In this document: in pieces, positions 1 through 8,816 of the stretch | How the letters are laid out: each line of letters starts with the position of its first letter | Position numbering within the stretch: position 1 is the first letter of the stretch | Assembly (NCBI GenBank): GCA_022572725.1 | Contig: JACZVJ010000012.1 | Coordinates: forward strand, 1-40,054 | Length of the DNA: 40,054 nucleotides | Direction of reading: 5' to 3' | Source: Nitrospinota bacterium | GTDB taxonomy: Bacteria; Nitrospirota; Nitrospiria; Nitrospirales; UBA8639 | Translations under genes and position numbers: made by a program | The notes under the pieces: generated by a model | Told to the model about the DNA's origin: nothing | What the model saw: the letters and a program-made list of their open reading frames with translations, nothing else | Database searches by the model: none

Positions 1-88
1 AAGCGAATTCGTTGCTATGGGGGAATAGTCAGGGCTGAGACGTATTCTGGCATGAAGCCGGTCACCATGGCAATCTCCCGTTTGCCGT

Positions 89-772
89 TCATTTCTCAAT
101 TGGCGTCAATGTGATGTTGCGAAAGTGGATTTCGGCGCCTTCGGACTCCAGGCAGAGATAACCCTTCTTGACCGAGGATTTGCTGACGCCGTTGACGAAC
201 TTGCCGTTGACCGAGAGCTTGACAACACCGTCGACACAGACGACGTCGTAGACGTTCCACTCTCCTTTGCCTTTGCAGCGGTTTTCGATCGACTTGCTGC
301 GTCTGCCGCGGGGATTGTCCGGCACCGTCTCGACACCGTTGACGCCAAAGAGTTCGCCGTGCACATAGGCGACCGGGGGCTTCTTGCCATCGCGGGTGTG
401 GAGGTTGACCCAGTCGAGTTCGAGCATCTGGACCTCGACTCCATCTGGAAGACGTTTCCCGGGATGCGGCTGGGCATTGCTCCAGATAAAAACGCCCGAG
501 TTGCCGCCGGGCTCGATGTGCTTCCACTCGATGTGCAGGATGAAGTTTTCGTATTGCTTCTCACTGCGCATCACGCCGATGGGATGCCCGGAGCAAACCA
601 GCTCGCCGTCGCGAACCGACCAGGTGTCGTCCGCGGTGTTGACGTTGACCCAGCCGGAGAGATCCTTGCCGTTAAAGAGATCCCGAAACTTCGGAAGCTC
701 GGCGGCAGGGCCGGAAGCAGCGCAGGCAAGCAGCAGGAGAGCTGCCCATCGGGCGGTAAGTCGTCGTTTCAT
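89..772 (-). CDS. DUF1080 (3-keto-disaccharide hydrolase-like) exported protein
   Basis: The 227-residue product starts with a typical signal peptide ([19 protein letters not shown], then GPAAELP). The DUF1080 core follows: an [13 protein letters not shown] opening, a central GGNSGVFIW motif and a closing IHFRNI strand. DUF1080 is a concanavalin-like beta-sandwich domain, found in large numbers in Planctomycetes and Verrucomicrobia and linked to sugar-ring hydrolysis. The length suits a single-domain member. The ATG at 772 has an AGAGGA ribosome site a few bases upstream on the minus strand. The gene lies in the first 1.57 kb, which appears to come from a different genome from the rest of the window. 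The family is clear; the exact substrate is not. Confidence 0.85.
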   Translation of the reverse strand: MKRRLTARWAALLLLACAASGPAAELPKFRDLFNGKDLSGWVNVNTADDTWSVRDGELVCSGHPIGVMRSEKQYENFILHIEWKHIEPGGNSGVFIWSNAQPHPGKRLPDGVEVQMLELDWVNLHTRDGKKPPVAYVHGELFGVNGVETVPDNPRGRRSKSIENRCKGKGEWNVYDVVCVDGVVKLSVNGKFVNGVSKSSVKKGYLCLESEGAEIHFRNITLTPIEK

Positions 773-1053
773 AGGATCGTCCTCTGGCAGGTGATGGTCG
801 CCGATGGCGCCGCAGCGGCCCCGATCCGTCGCCTGAGCGGCACCGGCGCGGCTTCACACGGCAGCGGCATGATCGCTTGGAAAACTGCTCAATGGGCAAG
901 CCGCGCACCGTTGCCACGACATACGGACTGGCCATGAGAGAGTGTACCCGAACCAGCCCGGCGTTTGCCAGCCAGACCCGCCGCTGCTGGGAAGCCAGGC
1001 GAACGCCAGCGCGGCGAGACTTCCCCGGATGTGACCTGCTATATAGTAGGTCC

Positions 1054-1386
1054 ATGGGGATATTTCGATTAGTTTTGGCAATCGCGCTTTTGGCTGGAAT
1101 CGGTGGCCTCCAGTCAAACGCTGAGCAGTTTGTGCTGGATGTCGAGCTGGAGGTGGTCTCGGTGGATCTTGAGCACCAACAGATCACCTTACTGGATCTC
1201 GAGAGCAAGACGCCTTACGTATGCAAGGTCGATAAGAAAACCAAGCTGAAGGCCAAGAAGAAAGTGTTTCGCGGGAAGCTGCGATTGGAAGACCTGAAAG
1301 CAGGCGACCTGGTAAAGGTGAAATTGGTTCCGGAGGACAGCAGGCTGCTAGAGCTCCAGTTGCTCAAGCGTGGGAAGGACTCTTAG
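1054..1386 (+). CDS. small exported protein of unknown function with one beta-rich domain
   Basis: A 110-residue product. I chose the ATG at 1054 because it gives a clean signal peptide (MGIFRLVLAIALLAGIGGLQ, cleavage near NAEQ). The longer upstream frame codes for low-complexity Arg/Ser sequence that does not look like protein. The mature part (VVSVDLEHQQITLLD, KTKLK, LEDLKAGDLVKVKLV) has the alternating strand pattern and late GD.V.V turn of small OB-like or DUF5666-like domains. No catalytic residues are visible. It sits in the segment before the breakpoint near 1575 and is transcribed divergently from the DUF1080 gene. Function unknown. Confidence 0.6.
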   Translation: MGIFRLVLAIALLAGIGGLQSNAEQFVLDVELEVVSVDLEHQQITLLDLESKTPYVCKVDKKTKLKAKKKVFRGKLRLEDLKAGDLVKVKLVPEDSRLLELQLLKRGKDS

Positions 1387-1467
1387 CAAAGCGACGGTGC
1401 TGCTTCCGCAACAACCCGCCCGGCAGGGGAGAGGCCGCCTCGCCGGTCCGTTACAATACCTTCGCTG

Positions 1468-1580
1468 ATGAAGGTGCGTAGTCTGCTTCGTGTCGTCGTG
1501 CCGCTTGCCGTCACGGCGAGCGCTTCCCTGCCCACCGTCGTGCAGGCGCAATCGCCCGGCCAAGGGCAGGATCAATTCGC
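1468..1580 (+). pseudogene. 5' fragment of an exported protein, cut at the breakpoint
   Basis: An ATG at 1468 opens a convincing signal peptide (MKVRSLLRVVVPLAVTASA, then a VVQAQ cleavage site). A TACAAT box lies about 10 bases upstream of the start region. After about 37 residues the frame enters sequence that is antisense to the sigma-54 activator, so the rest (to a stop at 1815) is not genuine coding. Only the N-terminus of the original gene is present. The lost protein cannot be identified. The cut coincides with the loss of the activator's C-terminus on the other strand. Confidence 0.55.
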
Positions 1581-1590
1581 GGCGCTCACG
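1565..1590. other. breakpoint joining two unrelated sequences
   Basis: On the minus strand the AAA+ domain matches its family through VPPLRERRE, then turns into unrelated sequence (LILPLAGRLRLHDGG). On the plus strand an exported-protein N-terminus enters from the left and stops making sense at the same place. Two genes on opposite strands losing their coding logic within about 20 bases means the sequences on each side were not originally adjacent. It could be a recombination event in the genome or a misjoined assembly. Confidence 0.75.
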
Positions 1591-2535
1591 CAACGGCGGA
1601 ACGTGAAAATCGAGCACGTTCAGCCGGTAATAGAGGTCTTGTCTGAATTTTCCCTCGGGCATGGCCCTATCCAAATCCTGATTGGTGGCCGCCATGATTC
1701 GCACGTTGAGGGAGACCTCCTCCTTCCCACCCAACCGGTAAATCGTTCCTTCCTCGATGGCTCTGAGAATTTTCGCTTGAGCGGAGGAACTCATTTCTCC
1801 TATTTCGTCAAATAGGATGGTGCCCCCTTGGGCCAATTCCAATTTTCCTCGTCGGGCTCCAACTGCACCAGTAAACGCCCCTCGGTCATAGCCAAAGAGC
1901 TCGCTTTCCAAAAGAGTTTCGGGGACCGCCGCACAGTTCACGCACATGAATGGCTTTCTGCGTCGCATACTATGTTCATGAATTAGCCGGGCTACCAGTT
2001 CTTTGCCCGTGCCTGTTTCTCCGGTAATGAGGACATGACTGTCTGTCATGGCCACCCTACCCATGTAAGCGCGTAGTTCCTGTATGGCCAGGGAATTGCC
2101 AACAAGAAAATGCTCCATGTCATTGGGAAAAATAGGTGGGGGTTCAATTCCCTCGTCCAAGGTGGAACAGGAGGAGAGGCATCGGTCTATACTCGACTGG
2201 AGCACCTCGAAATCAAATGGGTTCTTGACAAAATCGTTTATCCCTGCCCGGAGCATAGCCAGGAATAGTTCTTCTGAGCTTTCCCCAGCTATCAGAAGAA
2301 TAGGGATTTTCCTATGAACATGTCTTGCGTGTTTCGCCAGCGAAAGCCCTTCCTCGCTCGGCAATTGAGAGGCGTCGACGATGACAAGGGTTGGCTTTCC
2401 CTCCTCAAACAACCCTACCCTGGCGATATCCCGAGGTGATTCGATTACTTTTACCTGGTAGGTGGAGGATAGGCGTTGGAAGTACGGATGAGCATGAGTG
2501 CGTTTTGCCAAAATAAGAAGGTTCGGTTTTTTCAT

Positions 2536-3229
2536 ATCCAGTCCCCTTTATATGGTGGGTGGCCGGGATGAGATTAGTGGGAACTCCCTTCCATGGCCGC
2601 CATTTAGAAACACAGAATGAAAAGTGGTTAAAAAGGCAATGAAAGTGAAAGATGATTGGGGGAAAAGGTCTTGTCACGTCAAATTCCTCCTTGCTGTTTT
2701 GGGCATGCAACCCTTATACCGGAAAAATGCACTGCGGCTTTTTAAGGGGTGAGCCTTCAAGTCTTTGATTTCCTGTCCAATTTAAAACCTCAAAGGACAT
2801 TTCCTGAGTGGGGAAAAGGGGTTGGTCGTATCGATTTGGATACGCCCTGTATCCTTTTGGTTTAACGGGAGATTGAAATATACAGGGGAATTTTTGGATT
2901 GGAGAGGGGTGTAGGGAAGGAGCCTTACTGAACCAAGGCTTGAGGGAATTCTCGATTATTCAGGATGTTTAGTCCTGGAGTTCACCGGCTCTACCCCACC
3001 TTACCTCCCCTTCCAAGAAACTTCCCCCCTCACCTTCACCTCTCCCCCCAAACAGGGGGCGAGGAAAATGAGAAAGTTCCTTCCCTTCACGGAGCCGTAG
3101 AGCTACTTTCTTGGGTTACAGAGGGGAGGAATCATTAACCAGTTTCCCAAAGTAGAAAGTCAGTGGAGCAAAGTTTTCCATGAAAGACCCACTGAAAACT
3201 CGGAAGAATCAAAAGAGGTAAGGTCCCAA
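2536..3229. other. long intergenic region with a G/C-palindrome, no gene seen
   Basis: Nearly 700 bases without a convincing gene. It holds the upstream region of the sigma-54 activator (right of 2535) and the downstream region of mdh. Positions ~3020-3070 carry a cytosine-rich stretch followed by its rough complement (CTCACCTTCACCTCTCCCC, then a GGGGGCGAGG run). This is one of the palindromic intergenic elements seen elsewhere in the window (13448, 28540, 28660). The rest is unstructured by eye. Confidence 0.5.
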
Positions 3230-4171
3230 TCATCCCTCCAACAAACGATCCACCTCTTCGCACAATTCTTTGACCCCGGCGGCTGAGGTATCGAGGGCCG
3301 CCTTTTCTTCTTGGCTCAGATCATACTCGATAATTTCTTCGATTCCCTTGTTCCCAAGCCTCACCGGCACCCCCACAAAGACGCCCTGATAGCCATATTC
3401 CCCCTCGCACAGTGCCGCACAGGGTAAGACCTTTTTCCCATCCTTGAGCATCGCCTCCACCATTTGGACAGCAGAGGCCGCAGGAGCGTAGTAGGCGCTG
3501 CTGCTCTTCAGCAGGTTGACTATTTCCGCTCCACCTTCACGGGTTCGTTTCACGATCGCGTCCAGTTTCGGCTTGGGAATCCGTTCTTCCACCGGCTTTC
3601 CCGAAACGGTGGTATATCGGATCAGCGGGACCATGGCATCACCGTGCCCACCGAGGACCATGGCCTCCACGCTGGTGACCGACACGTTGAGCTCTTTCGC
3701 AATAAAAGTGCAAAACCGCGCGGAATCCAGAACTCCGGCCATGCCCACAACCCGCTGCTTCGGAAACCCGCTCACCCGGTACGCGACATAGGTCATGGCA
3801 TCAAGAGGGTTGGCGACGATGACAAGGATCGCCGAAGGCGACCGCTGAGCAATTTCCTGCACCACCGACCGAACAATCTTGGTATTGGTGTCGAGCAATT
3901 CCGACCGGCTCATGCCGGGTTTGCGTGCAATGCCCGAAGTGATGACCACCACTGCTGAACCGACGGTGTCGTCATACCCGTTGGTCCCGATAATGGTGGA
4001 GTCATAACCACAGACGGGACCCGCCTGAGCCAGGTCCAAGGCCTTACCCTGGGGCAGCCCCTCCACCACATCCACCAGCACAACCGTATAACAATCTTTC
4101 TCGGCCAATCGCTGCGCAATCGACCCACCAACGTTTCCTGCTCCAACCACCGTAATTTTCAGACGTCCCAT
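3230..4171 (-). CDS. mdh: malate dehydrogenase (LDH-like type)
   Basis: Interconverts malate and oxaloacetate with NAD(H), a step of the oxidative or reductive TCA cycle in the cytoplasm. The 313 residues match the usual length. The NAD fold opens with VVGAGNVGG. The mobile loop reads ARKPGMSR; Arg83 at this site favours dicarboxylic substrates, where lactate dehydrogenases carry Gln. The catalytic pair is Asp149 (VLDSARF) and His176 ([12 protein letters not shown]). The 137-codon unknown gene lies 28 bp upstream on the same strand, so the two may be cotranscribed. Identification is firm. Confidence 0.96.
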   Translation of the reverse strand: MGRLKITVVGAGNVGGSIAQRLAEKDCYTVVLVDVVEGLPQGKALDLAQAGPVCGYDSTIIGTNGYDDTVGSAVVVITSGIARKPGMSRSELLDTNTKIVRSVVQEIAQRSPSAILVIVANPLDAMTYVAYRVSGFPKQRVVGMAGVLDSARFCTFIAKELNVSVTSVEAMVLGGHGDAMVPLIRYTTVSGKPVEERIPKPKLDAIVKRTREGGAEIVNLLKSSSAYYAPAASAVQMVEAMLKDGKKVLPCAALCEGEYGYQGVFVGVPVRLGNKGIEEIIEYDLSQEEKAALDTSAAGVKELCEEVDRLLEG

Positions 4172-4199
4172 GATGTCACCCTTCTACTCTCCCTCAAGG

Positions 4200-4610
4200 T
4201 CATTCGTCATCGTCATGGCTGGCCCAACCGGCAACCTTAAAGTTCAGGGTACACACGAAATTCTCGCCATAGTAAAAATTGACCTTGATTTTCTTCTTCC
4301 CATACTCCCGGGCGAGAAACTCCTCCGGGGCATCGACGAGTTCCTGATACCCACCGGGAGGATACGTTCCGAGTTCCACAAAACTCACGATCATTCCCTT
4401 TTTGATTTCTTGAAGGATTCGAGCTGAGCAGTCGGGAAATATCTCCCAGAACTTGGCATCAATTTCCTCGGCCGTGGGTTCGGTCCGGTCTTCTCCCGCT
4501 ATTTTGGGCTTGGCAAACTTGGCCTGCCGGCGCACGTAAGGATACTGACGGCCCGTAAACAATTTATAGAGCCAGGGAGCGATCGTTCGCTGAGGAGGTT
4601 GATCAACCAT
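4200..4610 (-). CDS. conserved-looking hypothetical protein upstream of mdh
   Basis: A 136-residue soluble protein I do not recognise. It is basic near the N-terminus (LYKLFTGRQYPYVRRQAKFAKPK), acidic in the middle, and ends in an acidic tail (SHDDDE). There is no signal peptide, membrane segment or obvious metal motif. The start at the ATG (4610) is supported by an AAGGAAGAG ribosome site; a GTG one codon upstream is the alternative. Codon quality and a 28-bp gap to mdh indicate a real gene, probably in one transcript with mdh. A palindromic element lies just upstream and may separate it from the large VWA gene. Confidence 0.7.
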   Translation of the reverse strand: MVDQPPQRTIAPWLYKLFTGRQYPYVRRQAKFAKPKIAGEDRTEPTAEEIDAKFWEIFPDCSARILQEIKKGMIVSFVELGTYPPGGYQELVDAPEEFLAREYGKKKIKVNFYYGENFVCTLNFKVAGWASHDDDE

Positions 4611-4628
4611 CACAGCTCTTCCTTGCTT

Positions 4629-4846
4629 AGGAGGTGGTTAAAAAACCCTTTCGGCCCAGGGGCAACACAACACTCTGGGAAAACAGGGACGGCATCAGAA
4701 CAGCCCGCAGGATGGTCAAAAAGGCCGTCCAGCGCGGCCGCAGCAAGCGAGGAGGCGAAAGGCTACTCTGTTCGGTACGTCGAGCCTCCAAGCGCCGCGA
4801 GAACAAAGCTGGCGGACTTTTTCACCATCCTGTTAGGAGGTGGTTA
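4629..4846. repeat. palindromic MITE-like element between 14-bp direct repeats
   Basis: Positions 4708-4832 form an imperfect palindrome. The left end CAGGATGGTCAAAAAGGCC pairs with the right end (GGACTTTTTCACCATCCTG) over about 25 bp with three mismatches. The interior (GCGGCCGCAGC, then GAGCCTCC) is also partly self-complementary. The 14-mer TTAGGAGGTGGTTA occurs at 4629-4642 and again at 4833-4846. The right copy contains the last codons and stop of the VWA gene. The element resembles short dispersed repeats I associate with Nitrospira genomes (recollection, not searched). Confidence 0.75.
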
Positions 4847-7800
4847 GCCGCCTATAGATTTTGGGCAACCGTTCCGGAAGGACACTCACATCATCGAGAA
4901 CAAGGTAGCGAACGTCTCCGTACATACGCTTCAGGTACCCACTGGCATCACGATCAATCGTGAGGCAAAACGGGCTGATCCCTGCCAGCCGCGCCTCCCG
5001 CAACGCCATTTTGGTATCTTCCAACGCATACTCATCGGCATAGCCATCATCGAGAGGTTTCCCATCACTCAGGAGGATGAGCAGGCGGTGACGCGCCGGA
5101 CAGCCGAGTAATTTCGTGACGGCATGGCGAATGGCTGCCCCATCCCGGTTTTGCTGAAGAGGGGTAATGGCTTCAATTCGTTGTCCCGTGCGATATCGCA
5201 ACGTCTCCTCAAAATCCTTGATGACCACGAAATCCACTCGATCCCGGCCCTGGCCGGAAAAGCCATAGAGCGCATACTGATCCCCAATGGCATCCAGAGC
5301 CTCTGAAAGCAACACGAGCCCTTCCTTTTCCACATCAATGACGCGACGCCCGCCTGATTCAATCTGCCGTCCCGTTGACCCGCTCATGTCGATGAGAAAG
5401 GCCGCAGCCACCCGCCTTTCGCGCTTATCCCGCCGAATGTAAATCCGATCAGACAAATCAGCACCTGCCCGACGATCGACCATACGTTGAAGAGCCGCGT
5501 CCAGATCCACCTCTTCCCCATCCTCTTGCCCATGAACCCGGCGCAACCCCGCTGGCCGAATCGCCTCGAAGTAGCGACGCAACAACCGAACGGCCGGAGC
5601 GTGGGCTTCCAGCGTGGCCTGGGCGAAATCCTGACTGCCCTCAGGCCCAGGCCGTTCAATCACCCGGCACCACTTTGACCGATAATCCTGAATCAGGCCG
5701 TCCCATTCATCGTACAGGAACGAACGCCCGTCTCCCGAACGCGATTGGAGGGCACCCTCACGATCGGTTTTCACAGCCAGCCACTGGTCAATCACCGATG
5801 GCTCCTCGACTCCAACACGATGATCCTCGGCCTCCGGCTTCCCGATCACCTCCTTATCTCCAGGGCTTTTCGTGGGGCTGCTTCCGCCATCAGAACCGTG
5901 TCCCTCCGGCAGACCAGACTCACACACCTCCTGAGTGGCAGCCGGTTCAGGCGAGTCACCTTGTCCCCGGACCATTTCAGGATCCAACGCCCCTCGATAG
6001 GCCCAATTGGTAATGGGGCGATAGACGCCGGAGGTTTCCTCCGCCGCACGCGGCCCCGGCCCCAGGTCCGCCTCTTCCTCAGCCTGCTTCTGGTTGGGAT
6101 CATCCTTCGACACCGCTTGCAGGCTGCTGATCATCTCATCCATCACGTGATAAATGCGATCAGCCGCCTGAATGGCATCCTCAGCCGTCGAATCCGGACG
6201 AAGCACCGCTTGGGCATGGGACCACGCTCGATCCACTACAAGCTGAAGGTCCTCACGAACCGGCACCGACCCAGGCTCAGCAACAAACAAGACAAGCAAG
6301 GAATCGATAACCATTTCCCGCACGGTCACGCCGTGGAGAAATGATCGGGTTGTGACAGCCTCTTGGGCGAGAGCGGTCAGATCCCGTCGAAACCCGGGGT
6401 ATTCGTGCTGAAGCCGATAATCCACTCGCGCATCTTCCAACACGGTCCATAAGTCTCGAATCACCCCCTTGTGGGGATACAGGTCAAACAAATCGGCCAG
6501 CGTGGCGACGGGAGGCACACCCTCGGTGTTGGACGAATATCGGCCTCGAACGGTTTGAGCCAGACCTTGGAGCCGACCAAGATCGATCCGGTACGTTCCA
6601 AATTCCAAATGGCCAATCTCATGAGCTGTCATGACGGTGTAAAAACGCAGGTTTTCTTGTCGCGTCGGAAACCGATTCACCAGGGCAGGTAAATACAGGG
6701 TCTTCCCATCCGAACTGACCTTTGCTCTCCCCACCAAATCAGGTGTGCCTTCTGCCCCTCCCAACTCAGGATGGGGAGACCCGAGGGAGTGAGGGGTGGC
6801 CCGACTGAGAGAAACCGGATCTGGAAGGGATTCAATCCGAATGTCTTCTCCGCAGAGCATGTTGCCAAACAACTTGAGCGACCGGGCCACTTGCCTGAGC
6901 GGCACTCCACTCATGGCTTTTTCCAAAGAAGCCAAGGCTCTCCCGGTTTCGAGCCTAAAAAAGGCTCGGGCCCCCTCAGCGCTATAATCCAAAATCTCCA
7001 TGCCGCCCCGGAACCACGCCTCGAACGCCTCGTGACTTTCCCCACCATGCACCAAACCCAAAACGTCCGGGCACCGGCGCAGGTATTCCAGAGCCACCTC
7101 GGCATCGCGTTCCGCCAACAAGCCCCCATACTGCAGAACTTTGAGCCGCCACTCAGGAGTGGGAATGGACCGAAGGAGGTGAGGGGCGTCCGCAAGGAAC
7201 GTGAGCGCCGCGTGAGGGGACCGATCCGCGAGAACCGATCCCATACTCACGACCGCCGTCCGCAACGTGGCTTCCGGCAGATCACCCAAGATCGCCGGGC
7301 TGCTCCGAAAGAACTCCAAGGTACCCAAGTAATCGGGTTTGCCCAAACTATTTTGGGTCATCAGTTTCATCCCAAACCCCACCCATGCCCGGACCTGGTC
7401 CTGATGGAGGACCTCGGCCACCTTGGGACTTTCGCGAAAGAATTCAATCCCCAACACATAGTTCCACTCGGCCAGCTCCAACCCAATGTCGGCCCAGGCC
7501 TGCAATTCAGTGTGGGCAACGACCATGAGCAACTCAGGCGCCTTTCGGAAAAATTCAAACGCGCAGTTCGAAGCGAACTCCGAGTCTCCATCGGCAACCT
7601 CCAGGGCCACCACGAGCACGTGTTGCCGAAGAACCGGAGTATCCAGTATTCCCAAAAGGCGAGGGCTTTCCCGAATATATTTGAGTGTCGTCGCCCCCGA
7701 GGACCCGGCAAGACTGATGGCGAGATCGAGCCAGGGGACCAGCGTGTCGGGCCCACACCGATGGTGAACCTCCGGCAGAGCCCCGATCGCCTCCTGCATC

Positions 7801-7958
7801 AGTTTCTCCGAGATCTCTCGCAATTCAGAGAGTAGTTCCAGCAAATGGACGGCCACGCCCGCCTGGGCCATCACGGTTACCAACTGACGGGCAGTCGAAG
7901 AGTCGAGCCGATTCGCCAAGATTTCAAACAACCGTTGTTCCAATTCAGGTCCAGCCAT
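4833..7958 (-). CDS. large VWA-domain protein with HEIGH motif and helical repeats (NorD/CbbO-like)
   Basis: A 1041-residue cytoplasmic protein. The N-terminal ~330 residues hold about seven copies of a 35-45-residue helical unit, each with a core such as ALEYLRRCPDVLG, AFEFFRKAPELL, GIEFFRESPKV or TLEFFRSSPAIL. A zinc-protease-like HEIGH sits at residues 446-450 (TAHEIGHLEFGTYR). Residues ~620-740 are an acidic low-complexity linker. The C-terminal VWA domain (from ~850) has the MIDAS motif DMSGSTG at Asp857 and a later LLILLSDGKPLDD strand. NorD and CbbO proteins share the VWA end and partner MoxR-type AAA+ ATPases (NorQ/CbbQ) to remodel metalloenzymes. No such ATPase gene lies beside it here. 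The helical repeats are extra compared with short NorD. The stop codon lies in a direct repeat bounding a palindromic element. Confidence 0.8.
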   Translation of the reverse strand: MAGPELEQRLFEILANRLDSSTARQLVTVMAQAGVAVHLLELLSELREISEKLMQEAIGALPEVHHRCGPDTLVPWLDLAISLAGSSGATTLKYIRESPRLLGILDTPVLRQHVLVVALEVADGDSEFASNCAFEFFRKAPELLMVVAHTELQAWADIGLELAEWNYVLGIEFFRESPKVAEVLHQDQVRAWVGFGMKLMTQNSLGKPDYLGTLEFFRSSPAILGDLPEATLRTAVVSMGSVLADRSPHAALTFLADAPHLLRSIPTPEWRLKVLQYGGLLAERDAEVALEYLRRCPDVLGLVHGGESHEAFEAWFRGGMEILDYSAEGARAFFRLETGRALASLEKAMSGVPLRQVARSLKLFGNMLCGEDIRIESLPDPVSLSRATPHSLGSPHPELGGAEGTPDLVGRAKVSSDGKTLYLPALVNRFPTRQENLRFYTVMTAHEIGHLEFGTYRIDLGRLQGLAQTVRGRYSSNTEGVPPVATLADLFDLYPHKGVIRDLWTVLEDARVDYRLQHEYPGFRRDLTALAQEAVTTRSFLHGVTVREMVIDSLLVLFVAEPGSVPVREDLQLVVDRAWSHAQAVLRPDSTAEDAIQAADRIYHVMDEMISSLQAVSKDDPNQKQAEEEADLGPGPRAAEETSGVYRPITNWAYRGALDPEMVRGQGDSPEPAATQEVCESGLPEGHGSDGGSSPTKSPGDKEVIGKPEAEDHRVGVEEPSVIDQWLAVKTDREGALQSRSGDGRSFLYDEWDGLIQDYRSKWCRVIERPGPEGSQDFAQATLEAHAPAVRLLRRYFEAIRPAGLRRVHGQEDGEEVDLDAALQRMVDRRAGADLSDRIYIRRDKRERRVAAAFLIDMSGSTGRQIESGGRRVIDVEKEGLVLLSEALDAIGDQYALYGFSGQGRDRVDFVVIKDFEETLRYRTGQRIEAITPLQQNRDGAAIRHAVTKLLGCPARHRLLILLSDGKPLDDGYADEYALEDTKMALREARLAGISPFCLTIDRDASGYLKRMYGDVRYLVLDDVSVLPERLPKIYRRLTTS

Positions 7959-8117
7959 GACTCCCTCATGGTGATGGAAAGTGGCGGATTATAGGAACCG
8001 TAAGGGGAGGTTGTAAACTGGGAACCCGTTAAGGCCACCTCGCCTGCCAGCCACAAATGGTGCCAATCACTCCATCGAAAATCGATCTCGCCACTTTCTC
8101 GCCCGCGAAAGGAGGCG

Positions 8118-8123
8118 TATAAT
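8118..8123 (+). promoter_or_regulatory. -10 box upstream of the Uma2 gene
   Basis: A perfect TATAAT lies 22 bases before the ATG at 8145, in the 186-bp gap between two divergent genes. A good -35 at the right distance is not evident. The short leader carries an AAAGGAA ribosome site. Confidence 0.45.
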
Positions 8124-8144
8124 TCACCTCAAAGGAACTGTCTT

Positions 8145-8693
8145 ATGACCTCCCCAGGCCTCAAACACAAACTGGATTATTTGGACTACGTCCAGATCCC
8201 GTCCGATGGCAAGCGCTATGAATTGTTGGAAGGAGAACTCTACGTTGCCCCAACCCCGAGTCCGCTCCATCAGCGTGTCTCCAAACGGCTTCAGCGGATG
8301 CTGGAGGCCTATTTTGAACACACCGGCTTGGGAGAAGTCTTTGATGCCCCCATTGATGTGATTTTGACCAACCAGGATGTCGTCCAACCGGATCTTGTTC
8401 TCGTCACCAACCCGGCGCAAATTTCGTCGCGGGGTATTGAGGGCCCACCTTTATTATTCGTCGAAGTCCTTTCCCCTTCGACGCGGGGCTATGACCGTAC
8501 GGCCAAAGCCCAGCGGTATGCCACGCTGGGGGTTCGCCATTACTGGATTGTCAACCCTGAGGACCATCAGGTGGAATGTTACCGGGTCCGCGATGCCACG
8601 TATGAATTGGTCGCCAACGCGAAAGGCTCCTCCGTCCTCAGCCATCCCGATTGGCCTGAGCTCCATCTCCCTTTGGCTGACTTGTGGGCCTAA
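8145..8693 (+). CDS. Uma2 family (DUF820) endonuclease-fold protein
   Basis: A 182-residue protein of the Uma2 family, a PD-(D/E)XK nuclease fold abundant in cyanobacteria and present in Nitrospirota. The pattern is typical: YELLEGELYV near residue 30, VVQPDLVLV carrying the catalytic Asp, FVEVLSPSTRGYDRTAK with the Glu and Lys, and RHYWIVNPEDHQVECYR closing the core. All nuclease-like residues are present, so it may be active, although cellular roles in this family are mostly unknown. AAAGGAA precedes the ATG. It appears to be a single-gene unit. Confidence 0.88.
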   Translation: MTSPGLKHKLDYLDYVQIPSDGKRYELLEGELYVAPTPSPLHQRVSKRLQRMLEAYFEHTGLGEVFDAPIDVILTNQDVVQPDLVLVTNPAQISSRGIEGPPLLFVEVLSPSTRGYDRTAKAQRYATLGVRHYWIVNPEDHQVECYRVRDATYELVANAKGSSVLSHPDWPELHLPLADLWA

Positions 8694-8816
8694 GCCACGG
8701 GGAAAAGACAGCCACGAACTTCAGGATGCCCCATTCGTGGGCATGACCGACACCAGGGCGACCTCAGTCTGTCCCCTTTTCTTTTTCAGGGGGCTTAGCG
8801 GGAAATTCATGTTACC

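Larger units (their letters stand above)
1348..2535 (-). pseudogene. sigma-54-dependent response regulator, C-terminally truncated
   Basis: An NtrC-type enhancer-binding activator. Residues 1-120 form a receiver-like domain (LVIVDASQ, FVKNPFD). Residues from about 140 are the AAA+ sigma-54 interaction domain with Walker A GETGTGKE, the GAFTGA loop and Walker [12 protein letters not shown]. Native sequence ends near residue 318 (position ~1580). The remaining codons to 1348 are unrelated, so the end of the AAA+ domain (arginine-finger side) and the Fis-type DNA-binding domain are missing. The receiver lacks the acidic pair normally found after the first strand (here LLILAKRTHAH), so it may not be phosphorylated in the usual way. 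The ATG at 2535 follows a GGGGACTGG ribosome site. As it stands it could not bind DNA specifically. Confidence 0.85.

Noticed and set aside
125-937. Long plus-strand open frame (270 codons) opposite the DUF1080 gene
   Set aside because: It is the antisense shadow of a clear DUF1080 gene and has no family resemblance.
2405-2710. Minus-strand 101-codon frame overlapping the activator start
   Set aside because: Overlaps the real N-terminus in another frame and has no ribosome site or domain.
4599-4963. Plus-strand frames through the palindromic element
   Set aside because: They read across repeat DNA; no ribosome site and no protein-like pattern.
6771-7835. Long plus-strand open frame (354 codons) inside the VWA gene
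   Set aside because: Antisense to well-formed helical repeats; composition rich in Arg, Pro and His with no motif.
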